Shown here piece after piece: positions 43,614 to 53,318 of a DNA stretch of 64,000 nucleotides. A program made the position numbers and the translations under genes. The stretch comes from Pyrococcus horikoshii OT3 (lineage in GTDB: Archaea; Methanobacteriota_B; Thermococci; Thermococcales; Thermococcaceae): contig NC_000961.1 in assembly GCF_000011105.1 (NCBI RefSeq), forward strand, positions 124,001-188,000, written 5' to 3'. A model generated the notes under the pieces. The model did not search any database and was not told the DNA's origin. It saw only the letters and a program-made list of their open reading frames with translations. How positions within the stretch are numbered: position 1 is the first letter of the stretch; each line of letters starts with the position of its first letter.

Positions 43614-44169
43614 ATATAAGCTTATTTACTATTCAAAGTTAGCCCATCTTAAGGGTCTCACTGGCTCATTTGGGGGTAATATAAGCGTCAGGGTTGGTGA
43701 ATATGTATTTATAAAAGGTACAGGCTCGGTAATGGGGGAGCTTACTCCTTCTCAAGTTTCGACCTTAACTTTGAATGGTGAAATACTCTCCTCCGTGAAA
43801 CCTTCTTCAGAGTTCAGGCTTCATCTAGGTGTCTATAGAAATAGGGCGGATGTAAGGGCCGTAGTTCACCTTCATCCACCTTACTCCATAACCCTCTCAA
43901 TTTTTGAGAAAGAGCTCCCTATGATAACTCCTGAAGCTGAGCTTTATCTCAAGAAGGTTCCAGTACTCCCATTTAAGCCCGCAGGGAGTGTGGAGCTAGC
44001 TCAACAAGTTTCCGAAGCAATGAAAGATTATGATGCCGTTATATTAGAGAGGCACGGTATTGTAACCGTTGGGAGAAGTCTTAGGGAAGCTTTCTACAGA
44101 GCGGAGCTTGTTGAGGAAGTTGCTAGACTCTGGTACCAAAAGTTTATAGCCCCAGAAAAGAAAGACTAA
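43600..44169 (+). CDS. Class II aldolase (FucA/L-fuculose-phosphate aldolase-like)
   Basis: A 189-aa protein with GTG start. 'SFGGNISVRVGEYVFIKGTG' is the N-terminal phosphate-binding region, 'SEFRLHLGVYRNRADVRAVV' with the following 'HLHPPYS' gives two of the zinc-binding His residues and E-x-R-x-H, and 'ILERHGIVTVGRSLREAFYR' gives the third His. These are the class II aldolase/adducin family's conserved residues. The sugar phosphate it cleaves is not evident. RNase P RNA begins a few bases after its stop. Confidence 0.9.
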   Translation: MRNVKYKLIYYSKLAHLKGLTGSFGGNISVRVGEYVFIKGTGSVMGELTPSQVSTLTLNGEILSSVKPSSEFRLHLGVYRNRADVRAVVHLHPPYSITLSIFEKELPMITPEAELYLKKVPVLPFKPAGSVELAQQVSEAMKDYDAVILERHGIVTVGRSLREAFYRAELVEEVARLWYQKFIAPEKKD

Positions 44170-44172
44170 AGT

Positions 44173-44499
44173 AGGCGAGGGGGCTGGGGGCCCTCGGGGT
44201 GCTCCCGAGGAAGTTCCGCCCACCGCACCGGGGCCGCGGTGCCGCAAGGCACCTCCCGAGAGGGAGGGCAACGGCACAGAAACGACACGCCCCTCGGGGG
44301 ATGTGGATGAAAGCGGTGAAGGCTCCTGGTGACGGGGGCCGAGTTAACCCGCAGACGATCCCGAGGGGATCGGTGAAACGGCCGTCCCGCGGGGTGCAAG
44401 GCCGAGTTAGGGCCGATGAGTTCCCGGTGTGAGGCCCGTGGTAGGCCGCTTAGTCGAATGCCCCCGTAGTACAGAAGGCGGGCTATAGCCCCCTCGCCT
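44173..44499 (+). ncRNA. rnpB: RNase P RNA (archaeal type A)
   Basis: A strikingly GC-rich block in an AT-rich genome. The ends pair as the P1 helix (GGCGAGGGGGCT with AGCCCCCTCGCC). Conserved core sequences are present in order: GAGGAAGTTCCGCC (CR-I), ACAGAAACGACAC (CR-II region), GCGGTGAAGG, GGTGAAACGG and, near the 3' end, GATGAGTTCCCGG with AGTACAGAAGGCGGGCTATA. This is the catalytic RNA that matures tRNA 5' ends. The exact ends are estimated to within a few bases. Frames read through it are artefacts. Confidence 0.97.
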
Positions 44500-44535
44500 A
44501 TAATCTTTATTAGGAAGTAACATCCTCCTATAAGT

Positions 44536-46437
44536 ATGCCAAGGATAAATTTCATCTTTGGAGTTCACAATCATCAACCCTTGGGGAATTTTGAATGGAT
44601 TATTAAGAGAGCGTATGAAAAAGCTTACAGACCCTTCCTGGAAACCCTTGAAGAGTATCCAAATATGAAGGTTGCGGTTCACATAAGCGGTGTTTTAGTT
44701 GAGTGGCTAGAGAGGAATAGGCCTGAATATATAGATCTGCTGAAATCCCTAATTAAGAAGGGTCAAGTTGAACTTGTGGTTGCAGGATTTTATGAGCCAA
44801 TATTGGTTGCTATACCTGAGGAGGATAGGGTTGAGCAGATTAAGCTGTCAAAGGGATGGGCAAGAAAAATGGGTTATGAAGCCAGGGGACTTTGGTTAAC
44901 TGAAAGGGTATGGGAGCCTGAACTTGTTAAGACACTGAGGGAAGCGGGTATTGAGTATGTAATCCTCGATGACTATCACTTTATGAGCGCTGGCCTCTCT
45001 AAGGAAGAGCTTTTTTGGCCCTATTACACTGAAAATGGAGGCGAAGCAATTGTTGTTTTCCCCATAGATGAGAAGCTAAGGTATTTAATCCCATTTAGAC
45101 CCGTAAACGAAACTTTAGAGTACCTCCATTCATTAGCAGATGAAGATGAGAGCAAAGTTGCTGTATTCCATGATGACGGTGAGAAATTTGGAGCGTGGCC
45201 TGGTACCCACGAATTAGTCTATGAAAGGGGATGGTTGAAGGAGTTCTTTGATAGGATATCCAGCGATGACAAGATAAACTTGATGCTCTATTCTGAGTAT
45301 CTAAGTAAATTTAGGCCAAAGGGTTTAGTTTATTTACCGATAGCTTCCTACTTTGAAATGAGTGAATGGTCGTTACCAGCAAGACAGGCAAAACTCTTCT
45401 TTGAGTTTATTAAGAAACTTAAGGAACTTAACCTCTTTGAAAAGTACAGGATATTCGTTAGGGGAGGAATCTGGAAGAATTTTCTCTACAAATATCCCGA
45501 AGGGAACTACATGCATAAGCGAATGCTAATGCTCAGTAAGCTTTTAAGGAATAATCCAACGGCCAGGATCTTTGTCCTTAGGGCCCAGTGTAACGATGCA
45601 TACTGGCATGGTGTTTTTGGTGGAATCTACCTCCCCCATATAAGGCGAGCAGTGTGGAGGAATTTAATTAAGGCCCATAGCTATTTGGAACCGGAGAATA
45701 GGGTCTTTGATTTAGATTTTGATGGTGGAGAAGAGATCATGCTAGAAAACGAGAACTTTATTTTAGTTGTAAAGCCGCATTATGGAGGAGCTATCTTCGA
45801 AATGAGCTCTAAGAAAAAGTATGTAAACTACCTCGACGTGGTGGCTAGGAGGTGGGAGCATTATCATAGTTTGAAAGATATTCCTGAAGGGATGAAGAGA
45901 GAATTAAGCTATGACAAGTGGCCAAGGGGAATGCTTCAAGATCACTTTCTCTTACCCACCGAGGTCCTCGATAATTACATGCTCTCTAAGTATAGGGAGC
46001 TTGGAGATTTCTTGATGAGTTCCTATCACTATCAGATTGAGGATAAGCTGAGATTGTGGAGATCTGGTAAAGTTAAAGGGATAAGCGTTGAGGTAGAGAA
46101 AGTACTAAGGCTTAACAAAGATGGGTTTACCACGGAGTATAGGATAGTTTCTAAGGAAGAGCTGGGCCTAATGTTTGGAGTTGAAATTAACTTGGCTGTT
46201 CAGGGCACCGTGGAGTATCCAGCTGAGTTCATGTCTAAGGAGATAGAGGTCAAAGACATCTTTGGTAAAGTGAAAATCGAGAGTGAAAAAGAGGCAAAAA
46301 TTTGGAAATTTCCAATAAAAACATTGAGCCAGAGCGAGTCAGGTTGGGATTTTGTTCAACAGGGAGTTAGCTATACCTTCCTGTATCCCATAGAGAAAAT
46401 GCTCAATATTAAATTGAAGTTCAAAGAGAGTATGTGA
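44536..46437 (+). CDS. GH57 4-alpha-glucanotransferase (amylase A type)
   Basis: A 633-aa glycoside hydrolase family 57 enzyme. The start 'INFIFGVHNHQPLGNF' is GH57 motif 1. The catalytic nucleophile E123 lies in 'GLWLTERVWEPEL' and the acid/base D214 in 'AVFHDDGEKFGAWP', the same numbering as the Thermococcus litoralis enzyme as I recall it. The C-terminal half is a beta-sandwich typical of the family. No signal peptide, so it acts inside the cell on maltodextrins or glycogen. A sugar-transport ATPase gene follows 69 bp later. Confidence 0.95.
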   Translation: MPRINFIFGVHNHQPLGNFEWIIKRAYEKAYRPFLETLEEYPNMKVAVHISGVLVEWLERNRPEYIDLLKSLIKKGQVELVVAGFYEPILVAIPEEDRVEQIKLSKGWARKMGYEARGLWLTERVWEPELVKTLREAGIEYVILDDYHFMSAGLSKEELFWPYYTENGGEAIVVFPIDEKLRYLIPFRPVNETLEYLHSLADEDESKVAVFHDDGEKFGAWPGTHELVYERGWLKEFFDRISSDDKINLMLYSEYLSKFRPKGLVYLPIASYFEMSEWSLPARQAKLFFEFIKKLKELNLFEKYRIFVRGGIWKNFLYKYPEGNYMHKRMLMLSKLLRNNPTARIFVLRAQCNDAYWHGVFGGIYLPHIRRAVWRNLIKAHSYLEPENRVFDLDFDGGEEIMLENENFILVVKPHYGGAIFEMSSKKKYVNYLDVVARRWEHYHSLKDIPEGMKRELSYDKWPRGMLQDHFLLPTEVLDNYMLSKYRELGDFLMSSYHYQIEDKLRLWRSGKVKGISVEVEKVLRLNKDGFTTEYRIVSKEELGLMFGVEINLAVQGTVEYPAEFMSKEIEVKDIFGKVKIESEKEAKIWKFPIKTLSQSESGWDFVQQGVSYTFLYPIEKMLNIKLKFKESM

Positions 46438-46506
46438 AGCAATGTTTTTCCAGGAAATGTTTTTAGTCTTCTCATGCAATTTTATTTTTAAGAAGAGGTG
46501 ATTGGG

Positions 46507-47625
46507 ATGGCCGAAGTTAAGCTCATAAACATATGGAAGAGATTTGGGGATGTTACCGCGGTTAAGGATCTAAGCCTAGAAATAAAAGATGGGGAATTTT
46601 TGGTTCTCCTAGGCCCTAGTGGTTGCGGTAAAACAACGACGCTTAGAATGATAGCGGGACTGGAGGAGCCTACTAGGGGCCAAATATATATAGAGGATAA
46701 CCTCGTGGCCGATCCCGAAAAGGGGGTTTTCGTACCTCCTAAGGAGAGAGATGTTGCAATGGTATTCCAGAGTTATGCCCTTTATCCTCACATGACAGTT
46801 TACGACAACATTGCATTTCCATTAAAGTTGAGGAAAGTGCCGAAGCAGGAGATAGATAAGAGGGTTAGGGAAGTTGCGGAGATGCTGGGCTTAACTGAAT
46901 TACTCAATAGGAAGCCCAGAGAACTCTCCGGAGGTCAGAGGCAGAGGGTTGCGTTGGGAAGGGCAATAATAAGGAGGCCAAAGGTTTTCCTTATGGATGA
47001 ACCTTTGAGTAATTTGGATGCCAAGCTAAGGGTTAAGATGCGTGCTGAATTGAAGAAGCTGCAGAGACAGCTCGGCGTTACCACCATCTACGTTACCCAT
47101 GATCAGGTTGAGGCCATGACGATGGGTGATAGAATAGCCGTCATGAATAAGGGAGAGCTTCAACAAGTTGGGACCCCAGATGAAGTTTACTATAAGCCAG
47201 TTAATACCTTTGTTGCGGGCTTCATAGGAAGCCCACCAATGAACTTCCTTGATGCGACAATTACCGACGATGGATTTTTAGACTTCGGAGAATTCAAGCT
47301 AAAGCTCCTTCAGGATCAGTTTGAAGTTCTTGAAGAGGAAAATATGGTGGGTAAGGAAGTGATATTTGGCATAAGGCCCGAGGATGTACACGATGCATCC
47401 TTTACACATATTGACGTTCCTGAGGAGAACACGGTAAAAGCTACCGTGGACATAATAGAGAACCTTGGAGGGGAGAAGATAGTTCACCTAAGGAGAGGAA
47501 ATATATCCTTTACAGCGAAATTTCCCAAGGAGTCAAAAGTTAGGGAGGGAGATGAAGTTAGTGTCGTGTTTGACATGAAGAAGATACACATCTTTAGGAA
47601 AGACACTGAAAAGGCCATCTTTTAA
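46507..47625 (+). CDS. Sugar ABC transporter ATP-binding protein (MalK/MsmX type)
   Basis: A 372-aa ATPase: Walker A 'GPSGCGKTT', Q-loop '[20 protein letters not shown]', signature '[15 protein letters not shown]', Walker B '[16 protein letters not shown]', H-loop '[10 protein letters not shown]'. The C-terminal TOBE-type domain ('[15 protein letters not shown]') marks the carbohydrate CUT1 group. ATG at 46507 after gaggtg is chosen over GTG 46498. It stands apart from any permease; it might energise one or more sugar transporters elsewhere. It converges with the primase genes. Confidence 0.93.
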   Translation: MAEVKLINIWKRFGDVTAVKDLSLEIKDGEFLVLLGPSGCGKTTTLRMIAGLEEPTRGQIYIEDNLVADPEKGVFVPPKERDVAMVFQSYALYPHMTVYDNIAFPLKLRKVPKQEIDKRVREVAEMLGLTELLNRKPRELSGGQRQRVALGRAIIRRPKVFLMDEPLSNLDAKLRVKMRAELKKLQRQLGVTTIYVTHDQVEAMTMGDRIAVMNKGELQQVGTPDEVYYKPVNTFVAGFIGSPPMNFLDATITDDGFLDFGEFKLKLLQDQFEVLEEENMVGKEVIFGIRPEDVHDASFTHIDVPEENTVKATVDIIENLGGEKIVHLRRGNISFTAKFPKESKVREGDEVSVVFDMKKIHIFRKDTEKAIF

Positions 47626-48662
47626 GTTCCGAGACTTTCCAGGAATTTTTTGTATTCCACCTTTACCTCCTCTTTTCTGAACTTTGGTACCGCATGTTTG
47701 AAGGGGTTAAATCTCATAACATCCCTCTCGTTAGTTCCTACGTACTTTGCTATTAGTCCTACCTTAGAGTGCAACGTTGAAGGGAGTCTTAGAATCCTCT
47801 TTAGATCAACGGTTACCCTCCCATCGAAGTATGACTTTGAGAACCTGGTGGAGAGTGCGAACAACTTCGCTAGGCTTTCGATTCCAACTCCCTGGGGAAA
47901 AGCTGCAAGAATAGCTTTCCTTACGAATTCTTCGTAAATTTCCTCTTTTGATTTAAGGATGCTCTTGGCAATGCTCTTCCTTATTCCAGCATTTATGAGG
48001 TGGGGAAGCTTAATCCTCAGTATAAAATAGCCAAATCTGAGCCTAAAAGCCCTTGGATATCCATGATTTAGAACGAACCATCCCCTCTTATTCAGGAGAA
48101 GTTTTCTGAACTCTTCAACATCCTCGATTTCACTAGCAGAAACAAATGACAAAATTCTTTCCCTGGACTTCGAATCTAGCTTGAGGGCCCATTCATCCAA
48201 AACTCTAATATGGTAACCCCTTCCAGAATATATGATATGTATGTCATTGAATCCTAACTCCTCCCTTAGTATTATTACGGTATCCCTCACTATCTCCTTA
48301 GCGTCGTTTAAGCAAATTGGACATACTGTTCCTGGCTCATGCTCGCACCTTCTTAACGGTAAGTCCTTAGCATCTATGTCAAAGACGAGTTCAGTCCCTA
48401 ACCATCCCTCCATTTCCTGGGGCTTCTCATAAAGTGCAACGCTGGAATAAACGGCATAGGGGGCCGTGGCCCTTATGTAATCTTCGAGATCCCTAATGTC
48501 AGTATATTGGTTTTTCCTGTCACTAGGCCCCTCTCCCGAATGATCGAATCCAAATTCCCTTAACTCTAATGTCTTCACAATGAAATCTGGTATGTCCTTA
48601 ACCTTCCATTCATTGGTGTAAAAGTTCTTTCTTTCCTCTCTTGTTACCTCTCTTAGGAGCAT
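47622..48662 (-). CDS. priS: DNA primase small (catalytic) subunit PriS
   Basis: A 346-aa archaeal primase catalytic subunit, closely like Pyrococcus p41. The N-terminus '[20 protein letters not shown]' is family-typical. The metal-binding '[12 protein letters not shown]' gives the first two catalytic Asp. The zinc knuckle follows as '[14 protein letters not shown]' and then '[16 protein letters not shown]'. The third Asp lies in '[20 protein letters not shown]'. It makes RNA/DNA primers with PriL. Its start lies 53 bp inside the priL gene, a strong overlap but supported by the conserved N-terminus. Confidence 0.97.
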
Positions 48663-49794
48663 TCCTTCTTCCCTCCAGGTATAACCTCCTTAAATAATAC
48701 GTCAATGGATTTCTGATGTATTTACAGTGCTTATCGGGAGTGCACAATTGTGGGGCGTTAGCCCTTATCTTTTCACAGTTTGGGGGAAAGTACCAGGTGG
48801 AATTTCCGCTGTCTTCGAGGCTAGGATTTGCTGTATATCCAAATCCGAGGTGGTACCAGATATTCTTGATCTCATTGGGTTGATCCTCAAATAATGGAGG
48901 TGAGCATCTATTTGCGGCTTCAATTATTATCGGTAAAATTTCCTCAGTTATTACTCTAATGTCCTTTATACAGTCTTTAACCCTAACGTTCCTCCTTGGT
49001 GGGTTTGGACAGATTCTTGCATAGCTCAAAAAGCTCGTCAATAATACGGTAATTGCATAGTTCCTAATTCCCTGAGGAACACCCTTTAGGGCGTTCTTAA
49101 TACAAGGGGGAAAGAACTCCGGCCTTAGTTTTCCTCCTTGAATCTCTCCGAATTTTCTTCCAAACTCTTCCTCCGCAAAGGCTTGGATTTCACCCAGAAC
49201 TTTCCTGTAGAATTCTGGGAGTTCATCTCTAATTTCGTAAAGCATGTTTACGCCCCTTTCCACATTCCTCTCAAAGGCTTTGCTCCATATCCTTATTAGA
49301 TCTTCCCTCTTGAGGTACACACGCCCTTCGTATATGTAATAGTTCGCTAACTTTTCATCGGGAACTAGATCTAGGAAGTCAGAGATCTTCATTGTGTACT
49401 CTGGAATTTTACCGTAAACTCTTTCAATTTTCCTTACATCCTCTGTTGGAAATTCTATGGCGGTGCTCACATCAATGCTTATCTCCTCCGGCTTGATCTC
49501 CTTTTTTCTTTTTAGTCTCTCTGAATAAATAATTAAGTTCGCCTTTTTCACAAGTTCGAGTTCTATACCATAGGGTGAGTAGGATAGGGCCCCCAATAGG
49601 GCATAGAATTGAGCTAGATCCATTACGTTATCTTGATCTAAAAACTTGTCTATCAGTTTCTCATTTTTTACTACCCTAATCCTTTCTATCACATCGTCAA
49701 CGCTAACTATTTTTGGAATTGCGTCCATAAAATCATTAATTGACCCGAATCCTTTTAGTAGTTCTTTAGCTTTTTCACTAAATGGGTCGAGCAT
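48610..49794 (-). CDS. priL: DNA primase large subunit PriL
   Basis: About 394 aa. The C-terminal Fe-S domain has the expected four cysteines spread over '[11 protein letters not shown]', '[10 protein letters not shown]', '[16 protein letters not shown]' and '[15 protein letters not shown]'; the N-terminal domain is helical and binds PriS. ATG at 49794 ('[16 protein letters not shown]') is preferred; further in-frame starts lie up to 49815. It is divergent from the Clp1-like kinase gene with almost no intergenic space. Confidence 0.94.
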   Translation of the reverse strand: MLDPFSEKAKELLKGFGSINDFMDAIPKIVSVDDVIERIRVVKNEKLIDKFLDQDNVMDLAQFYALLGALSYSPYGIELELVKKANLIIYSERLKRKKEIKPEEISIDVSTAIEFPTEDVRKIERVYGKIPEYTMKISDFLDLVPDEKLANYYIYEGRVYLKREDLIRIWSKAFERNVERGVNMLYEIRDELPEFYRKVLGEIQAFAEEEFGRKFGEIQGGKLRPEFFPPCIKNALKGVPQGIRNYAITVLLTSFLSYARICPNPPRRNVRVKDCIKDIRVITEEILPIIIEAANRCSPPLFEDQPNEIKNIWYHLGFGYTANPSLEDSGNSTWYFPPNCEKIRANAPQLCTPDKHCKYIRNPLTYYLRRLYLEGRRNAPKRGNKRGKKELLHQ

Positions 49795-49842
49795 GATCAT
49801 CACTAAAGCTATCAAGATAAAATGTTAACGGAGGTGTGCAAA

Positions 49843-50907
49843 ATGGGCACAAATAAAGCTTTTTTTACCAATGAAGTTCCAGAAGATAGATATATTGCCG
49901 CAGAGAAGATATCCTCACTAAAGAAGCCTGCAACTGTCATGATAATAGGTGATGTTGACACTGGAAAGACGACGTTGACGATATACCTTGCTAACGAGCT
50001 GATTTCAAGAGGGTTTAGGGTCTCGATAATTGATAGTGACGTTGGTCAAAAGAGTATCTTGCCCCCTGCAACGATAAGTCTAGCTTTCGTCGATACTCAT
50101 TTTTCTTCCCTTGAAGACCTAACACCTTTTGCTCATTACTTTGTAGGAACTATAACTCCTAGCCAATTTTTTGGCGAAATGGTAATTGGTGTAATGAAAT
50201 TAGCTGAGTTGGCTAAGAAGTTTTCAGACGTCGTGCTCATAGATACTACCGGCATGATATATGGCCCTGGGGTAGAACTGAAAAGGATGAAAATAGAGGC
50301 AATAAAGCCGGATCTAATACTCGCCCTGGAGAGGGAGAATGAGCTAACCCCGATAATTAAGGGATTTGAAGATATAACATTAAAGCTTAGGGTAAGTGAT
50401 AAGGTTAAAGAATTCTCTAGGAGTGAAAGGAAAGAACTTAGAAGGGAGAAATGGAAGAGATATTTTGAAAATTCAAGGATTGTTACTTTCAATGTAAATG
50501 ATATCTTGGTAACTGGAACCTCAATGTTCCAGGGAAAGCCCATTGAAGAAGGAGAAAAAAATTTGCTTGAGAGGCTTTTTAAGTGGCTCATCTTGCATGG
50601 TAGGAAGCTTGGTGAAAGGTACTTCGTGGTAAAGGTTGACACAAGTGAGGGACCGAGGGTTGTTGATAAAAACGTTGTCCGGTACTTTGATTTTTCTAAG
50701 CTTAGCAATTTACTTCTAGGTTTGCTAGATAAGGAAGGTTTTTGTCAAGGAGTTGGAATACTCAAGGCTATAAATTTTAGTGAGGGGAGGCTTGAAGTCT
50801 TAACTCCAGTTAAGGATATTTCAATAATCACAGAGATAAGATTTGGTAGGATCAGAGTTAGGGAAGATGGTGAGGAACTTGGGTTGCTAGATAGGGAGGT
50901 ACTTTAA
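49843..50907 (+). CDS. Clp1-like polynucleotide 5'-kinase (RNA/DNA 5'-OH kinase)
   Basis: A P-loop kinase of the Clp1/Grc3 group. Walker A 'GDVDTGKTTL' (K and T at residues 49-50 if counted from the upstream ATG at 49822), 'VSIIDSDVGQKSILPPATIS' (the Clp1 D-x-D-x-G-Q motif), 'VVLIDTTGMIYGPG' and a beta-rich C-terminal domain. Archaeal homologues phosphorylate RNA and DNA 5'-OH ends and may aid RNA repair or ligation. A strong ggaggtg site 7-13 bp before ATG 49843 favours that start (354 aa) over the longer 361-aa form. Confidence 0.92.
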   Translation: MGTNKAFFTNEVPEDRYIAAEKISSLKKPATVMIIGDVDTGKTTLTIYLANELISRGFRVSIIDSDVGQKSILPPATISLAFVDTHFSSLEDLTPFAHYFVGTITPSQFFGEMVIGVMKLAELAKKFSDVVLIDTTGMIYGPGVELKRMKIEAIKPDLILALERENELTPIIKGFEDITLKLRVSDKVKEFSRSERKELRREKWKRYFENSRIVTFNVNDILVTGTSMFQGKPIEEGEKNLLERLFKWLILHGRKLGERYFVVKVDTSEGPRVVDKNVVRYFDFSKLSNLLLGLLDKEGFCQGVGILKAINFSEGRLEVLTPVKDISIITEIRFGRIRVREDGEELGLLDREVL

Positions 50908-50978
50908 TACTTAAGCAAAAGGTTTATTAAATATATGAAACCATTAAAGTTTGTAAATTTCAAGAAAGGTGTAGCACT

Positions 50979-51446
50979 ATGACAAGAGAAAGAGTGGAAT
51001 TGACTAACAGACAAATAGAATTGTTGAGGAAACTGTACAGGGAAGGGAAAACTATTGAAGTTCATACCGTGGAGAAAACACAGGATGAGCTTGCCCAGGA
51101 GCTTGGAATAACAAGGCAAGCCCTAAGTAATCATTTGAAGATTCTCAAAGAGCTTGGATACATAAGAACTGGAAGGGGATTCATAGACTTAACTGATAAG
51201 GCCCTTGAGCTTCTAGGTGAAAAGAGGGGTGATGTATTCATATTTGTAAAAATCGAGCCAACAAAAAGAAAGCAAGTCTACGATACTATAAGGAAGTTGA
51301 GGGTCAAAAAGATATATCGCGTGACCGGGGATATAGATCTAATAATAGAAGCGGATAAAAGCAAACTCGATGAGATTCTTGAGGAGATAGCCGCTTTGGA
51401 TGGTGTTAAGGAGACGATTACACACGTCGTCCTTGGCGTTCTCTAA
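50979..51446 (+). CDS. HTH transcriptional regulator with Lrp-type RAM domain
   Basis: A 155-aa protein: winged helix-turn-helix in 'TQDELAQELGITRQALSNHL' and 'KILKELGYIRTGRGFIDLTD', then from about residue 78 a RAM-like domain ('GDVFIFVKIEPTKRKQVYDT' and onward to 'GVKETITHVVLGVL'). It differs from classical Lrp proteins in its MarR/CRP-like HTH spacing and a longer N-terminus. It overlaps engB by 29 bp tail to tail. Targets unknown. Confidence 0.85.
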   Translation: MTRERVELTNRQIELLRKLYREGKTIEVHTVEKTQDELAQELGITRQALSNHLKILKELGYIRTGRGFIDLTDKALELLGEKRGDVFIFVKIEPTKRKQVYDTIRKLRVKKIYRVTGDIDLIIEADKSKLDEILEEIAALDGVKETITHVVLGVL

Positions 51447-51990
51447 TAACCTCAAAAATTCTATTTTTTAACCTCTCAATGTTATCTCCGAACTTTGCTG
51501 AGATTGGAATGAATACTTTATCAATTTCACTTAAGGGTACTTCAAATTTTTCTGCTAGAAAGTTAATTACTTCCTGAACATTCTTTATCTTATCCAGCTT
51601 ATTCACGGCAACTATCGTTGGTATGTCTAACTCCCTTAGGAATTGATAAAATTCTACATCTATTGGTATCTCGCCTCTTTTTTCCCATCGCTTAATGATT
51701 TCTGGGGCCGCTTTTCCGTCGACAACTAATACTGCGACGTCAATATTTTTTGCATTATCCTCTATGAAGTGAACTATCTCATCTTTTATCCTTTCCTGGA
51801 CTTCCTTCGGTAATCCCATCATGAACCCGAAGCCAGGCATGTCAATGATCTTGTGATTCTTCCACTCTATTTCAATTATTTTCCTAGTTACTCCTGGCCT
51901 TTTCCCCCTTCTAACTTTTTTCCCTGTTAATCTATAAATAAGGGTGCTCTTTCCAACGTTTGATCTACCTGCGAATATTATAGTTGCCAT
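51418..51990 (-). CDS. engB: EngB/YihA-type GTPase (ribosome-assembly GTP-binding protein)
   Basis: A 190-aa small GTPase. G1 'GRSNVGKSTLIYRLTGKKV', G2 Thr in 'GVTRKIIEI', G3 'DMPGFGFMMG', G4 'NKLDKIKN', G5 'ISAKFGDNIERL'. This is the TrmE-Era-EngA-YihA superfamily, EngB branch, which in bacteria aids large-subunit assembly; the archaeal role is assumed to be similar. Confidence 0.93.
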   Translation of the reverse strand: MATIIFAGRSNVGKSTLIYRLTGKKVRRGKRPGVTRKIIEIEWKNHKIIDMPGFGFMMGLPKEVQERIKDEIVHFIEDNAKNIDVAVLVVDGKAAPEIIKRWEKRGEIPIDVEFYQFLRELDIPTIVAVNKLDKIKNVQEVINFLAEKFEVPLSEIDKVFIPISAKFGDNIERLKNRIFEVIRERQGRRV

Positions 51991-52048
51991 CGGAATCTAA
52001 CAAAATTATGGGATTTATAAATTCATAGGGTAAAAAGAAAAAGATTGA

Positions 52049-53239
52049 TCAGCCGTAGATAACTTCATGGGACGTTATCTGTTGTAATAGCTTTCTTTCA
52101 TTTCCTAGAACCTTATCTACTGCTTTAAGGAAATCCTCCTGAGTTACGTATGTCCTTCTCTCCCTAATTGCAAACATTCCAGCTTCAGTAGCTATGGCTT
52201 TTAAATCTGCTCCGCTTGCTCCCTCTGTCATTTCTGCTATGGCTCTTAAGTCAACGCCTTTGAGTTTCATTCTTCTCGTGTGAACTTTTAAGATTTCAAG
52301 CCTTCCCTCGAAGTCTGGAAGTGGAACCTCAATTAGTCTATCGAATCTTCCCGGCCTTAGTAGGGCTGGATCTAGTATATCTGGCCTATTAGTTGCGGCT
52401 ATAACCTTTACGTTTCCTCTTGGATCGAATCCATCCATTTCAGCGAGTAGTTGCATGAGTGTCCTGTTAACCTCCCTTTCTCCTCCTGTGGTTTCATCCA
52501 TTCTCTTTGCTCCTATTGCATCAATCTCATCTATGAATATTATTGTTGGGGCCTTCTCCTTTGCAAGTTCGAATAACTCATGAACGAGCCTTGCACCCTC
52601 TCCAATGTACTTTCTAACGAGCTCGCTTCCCACAACTCTAATGAACGTTGCGTTAACCTCATGGGCGAGGGCCTTTGCCATTAACGTTTTTCCGCAACCT
52701 GGGGGGCCGTATAAAAGAACACCCTTTGGAGGATCAATACCAACTTCTTCAAAGAGCTCTGGATGTTTGAGGGGCAGCTCTATGGCTTCCCTTAACTCCT
52801 GTAGTTGCTTTTTCAAGCCTCCAATATCGTTGTACGTTACATTTGGTCTTTCTATGACCTCAAATCCCAGTACTGTGGGATCTTTAGATGTGGGGAGTAT
52901 CTCCACCACGGCCATTGTCCTTTGATCAAGTGCAACCCTAGTTCCTGGTCTCAGCTTTTTCCTGTCTATCCAGGGGGCTATTCTAACTACGAACCTTGGG
53001 CCATTGTAGTTTTGGACTATGGCCCTATCCTCATCTAGGACCTCTATGACCGTTCCTGCAAAAGCTGGAGGTTGTCTTAGTCTTGACATCTCACTTCTTA
53101 GCCTAGATAACTCCCTCTCTAGTCTCTCTTTGTCAGCTTCAAGCATCCTCACCTGAAGTTCAAGTTGTCTTATCCTTCTCTTGAGGTACGTTATATAATC
53201 ATCGTAATCCCCTTGAAATTGAACTTCGTCACCACTCAT
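52049..53239 (-). CDS. pan: Proteasome-activating nucleotidase PAN
   Basis: A 396-aa AAA+ ATPase. N-terminal coiled coil ('[20 protein letters not shown]' onward), OB domain, Walker A '[15 protein letters not shown]', Walker B '[19 protein letters not shown]', SRH '[20 protein letters not shown]', and a C-terminal hydrophobic-Tyr-x tail ('VIYG') that opens the 20S gate. The hexamer unfolds proteins for degradation. ATG at 53239 is preferred over GTG 53248 because gaggtga lies just upstream of it. The proteasome genes themselves are not in the window. Confidence 0.97.
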   Translation of the reverse strand: MSGDEVQFQGDYDDYITYLKRRIRQLELQVRMLEADKERLERELSRLRSEMSRLRQPPAFAGTVIEVLDEDRAIVQNYNGPRFVVRIAPWIDRKKLRPGTRVALDQRTMAVVEILPTSKDPTVLGFEVIERPNVTYNDIGGLKKQLQELREAIELPLKHPELFEEVGIDPPKGVLLYGPPGCGKTLMAKALAHEVNATFIRVVGSELVRKYIGEGARLVHELFELAKEKAPTIIFIDEIDAIGAKRMDETTGGEREVNRTLMQLLAEMDGFDPRGNVKVIAATNRPDILDPALLRPGRFDRLIEVPLPDFEGRLEILKVHTRRMKLKGVDLRAIAEMTEGASGADLKAIATEAGMFAIRERRTYVTQEDFLKAVDKVLGNERKLLQQITSHEVIYG

Positions 53240-53318
53240 TACACTCACCTCTTACCTAAATGATGTAGGTTTTTTAAAGCTTATAAAGGTTTGTTTGAAA
53301 GTGAGAAATCATAAAATC

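Noticed and set aside
44044-44682. Several proline/arginine-rich frames on both strands around 44.2-44.5 kb
   Set aside because: They are frames across the GC-rich RNase P RNA and have no homologue-like features.
53249-53318. aatgatgtagg before pan as the C box of a C/D guide RNA
   Set aside because: No matching D box (CTGA) at suitable distance and no GC-rich character; it is more likely part of the pan promoter region.
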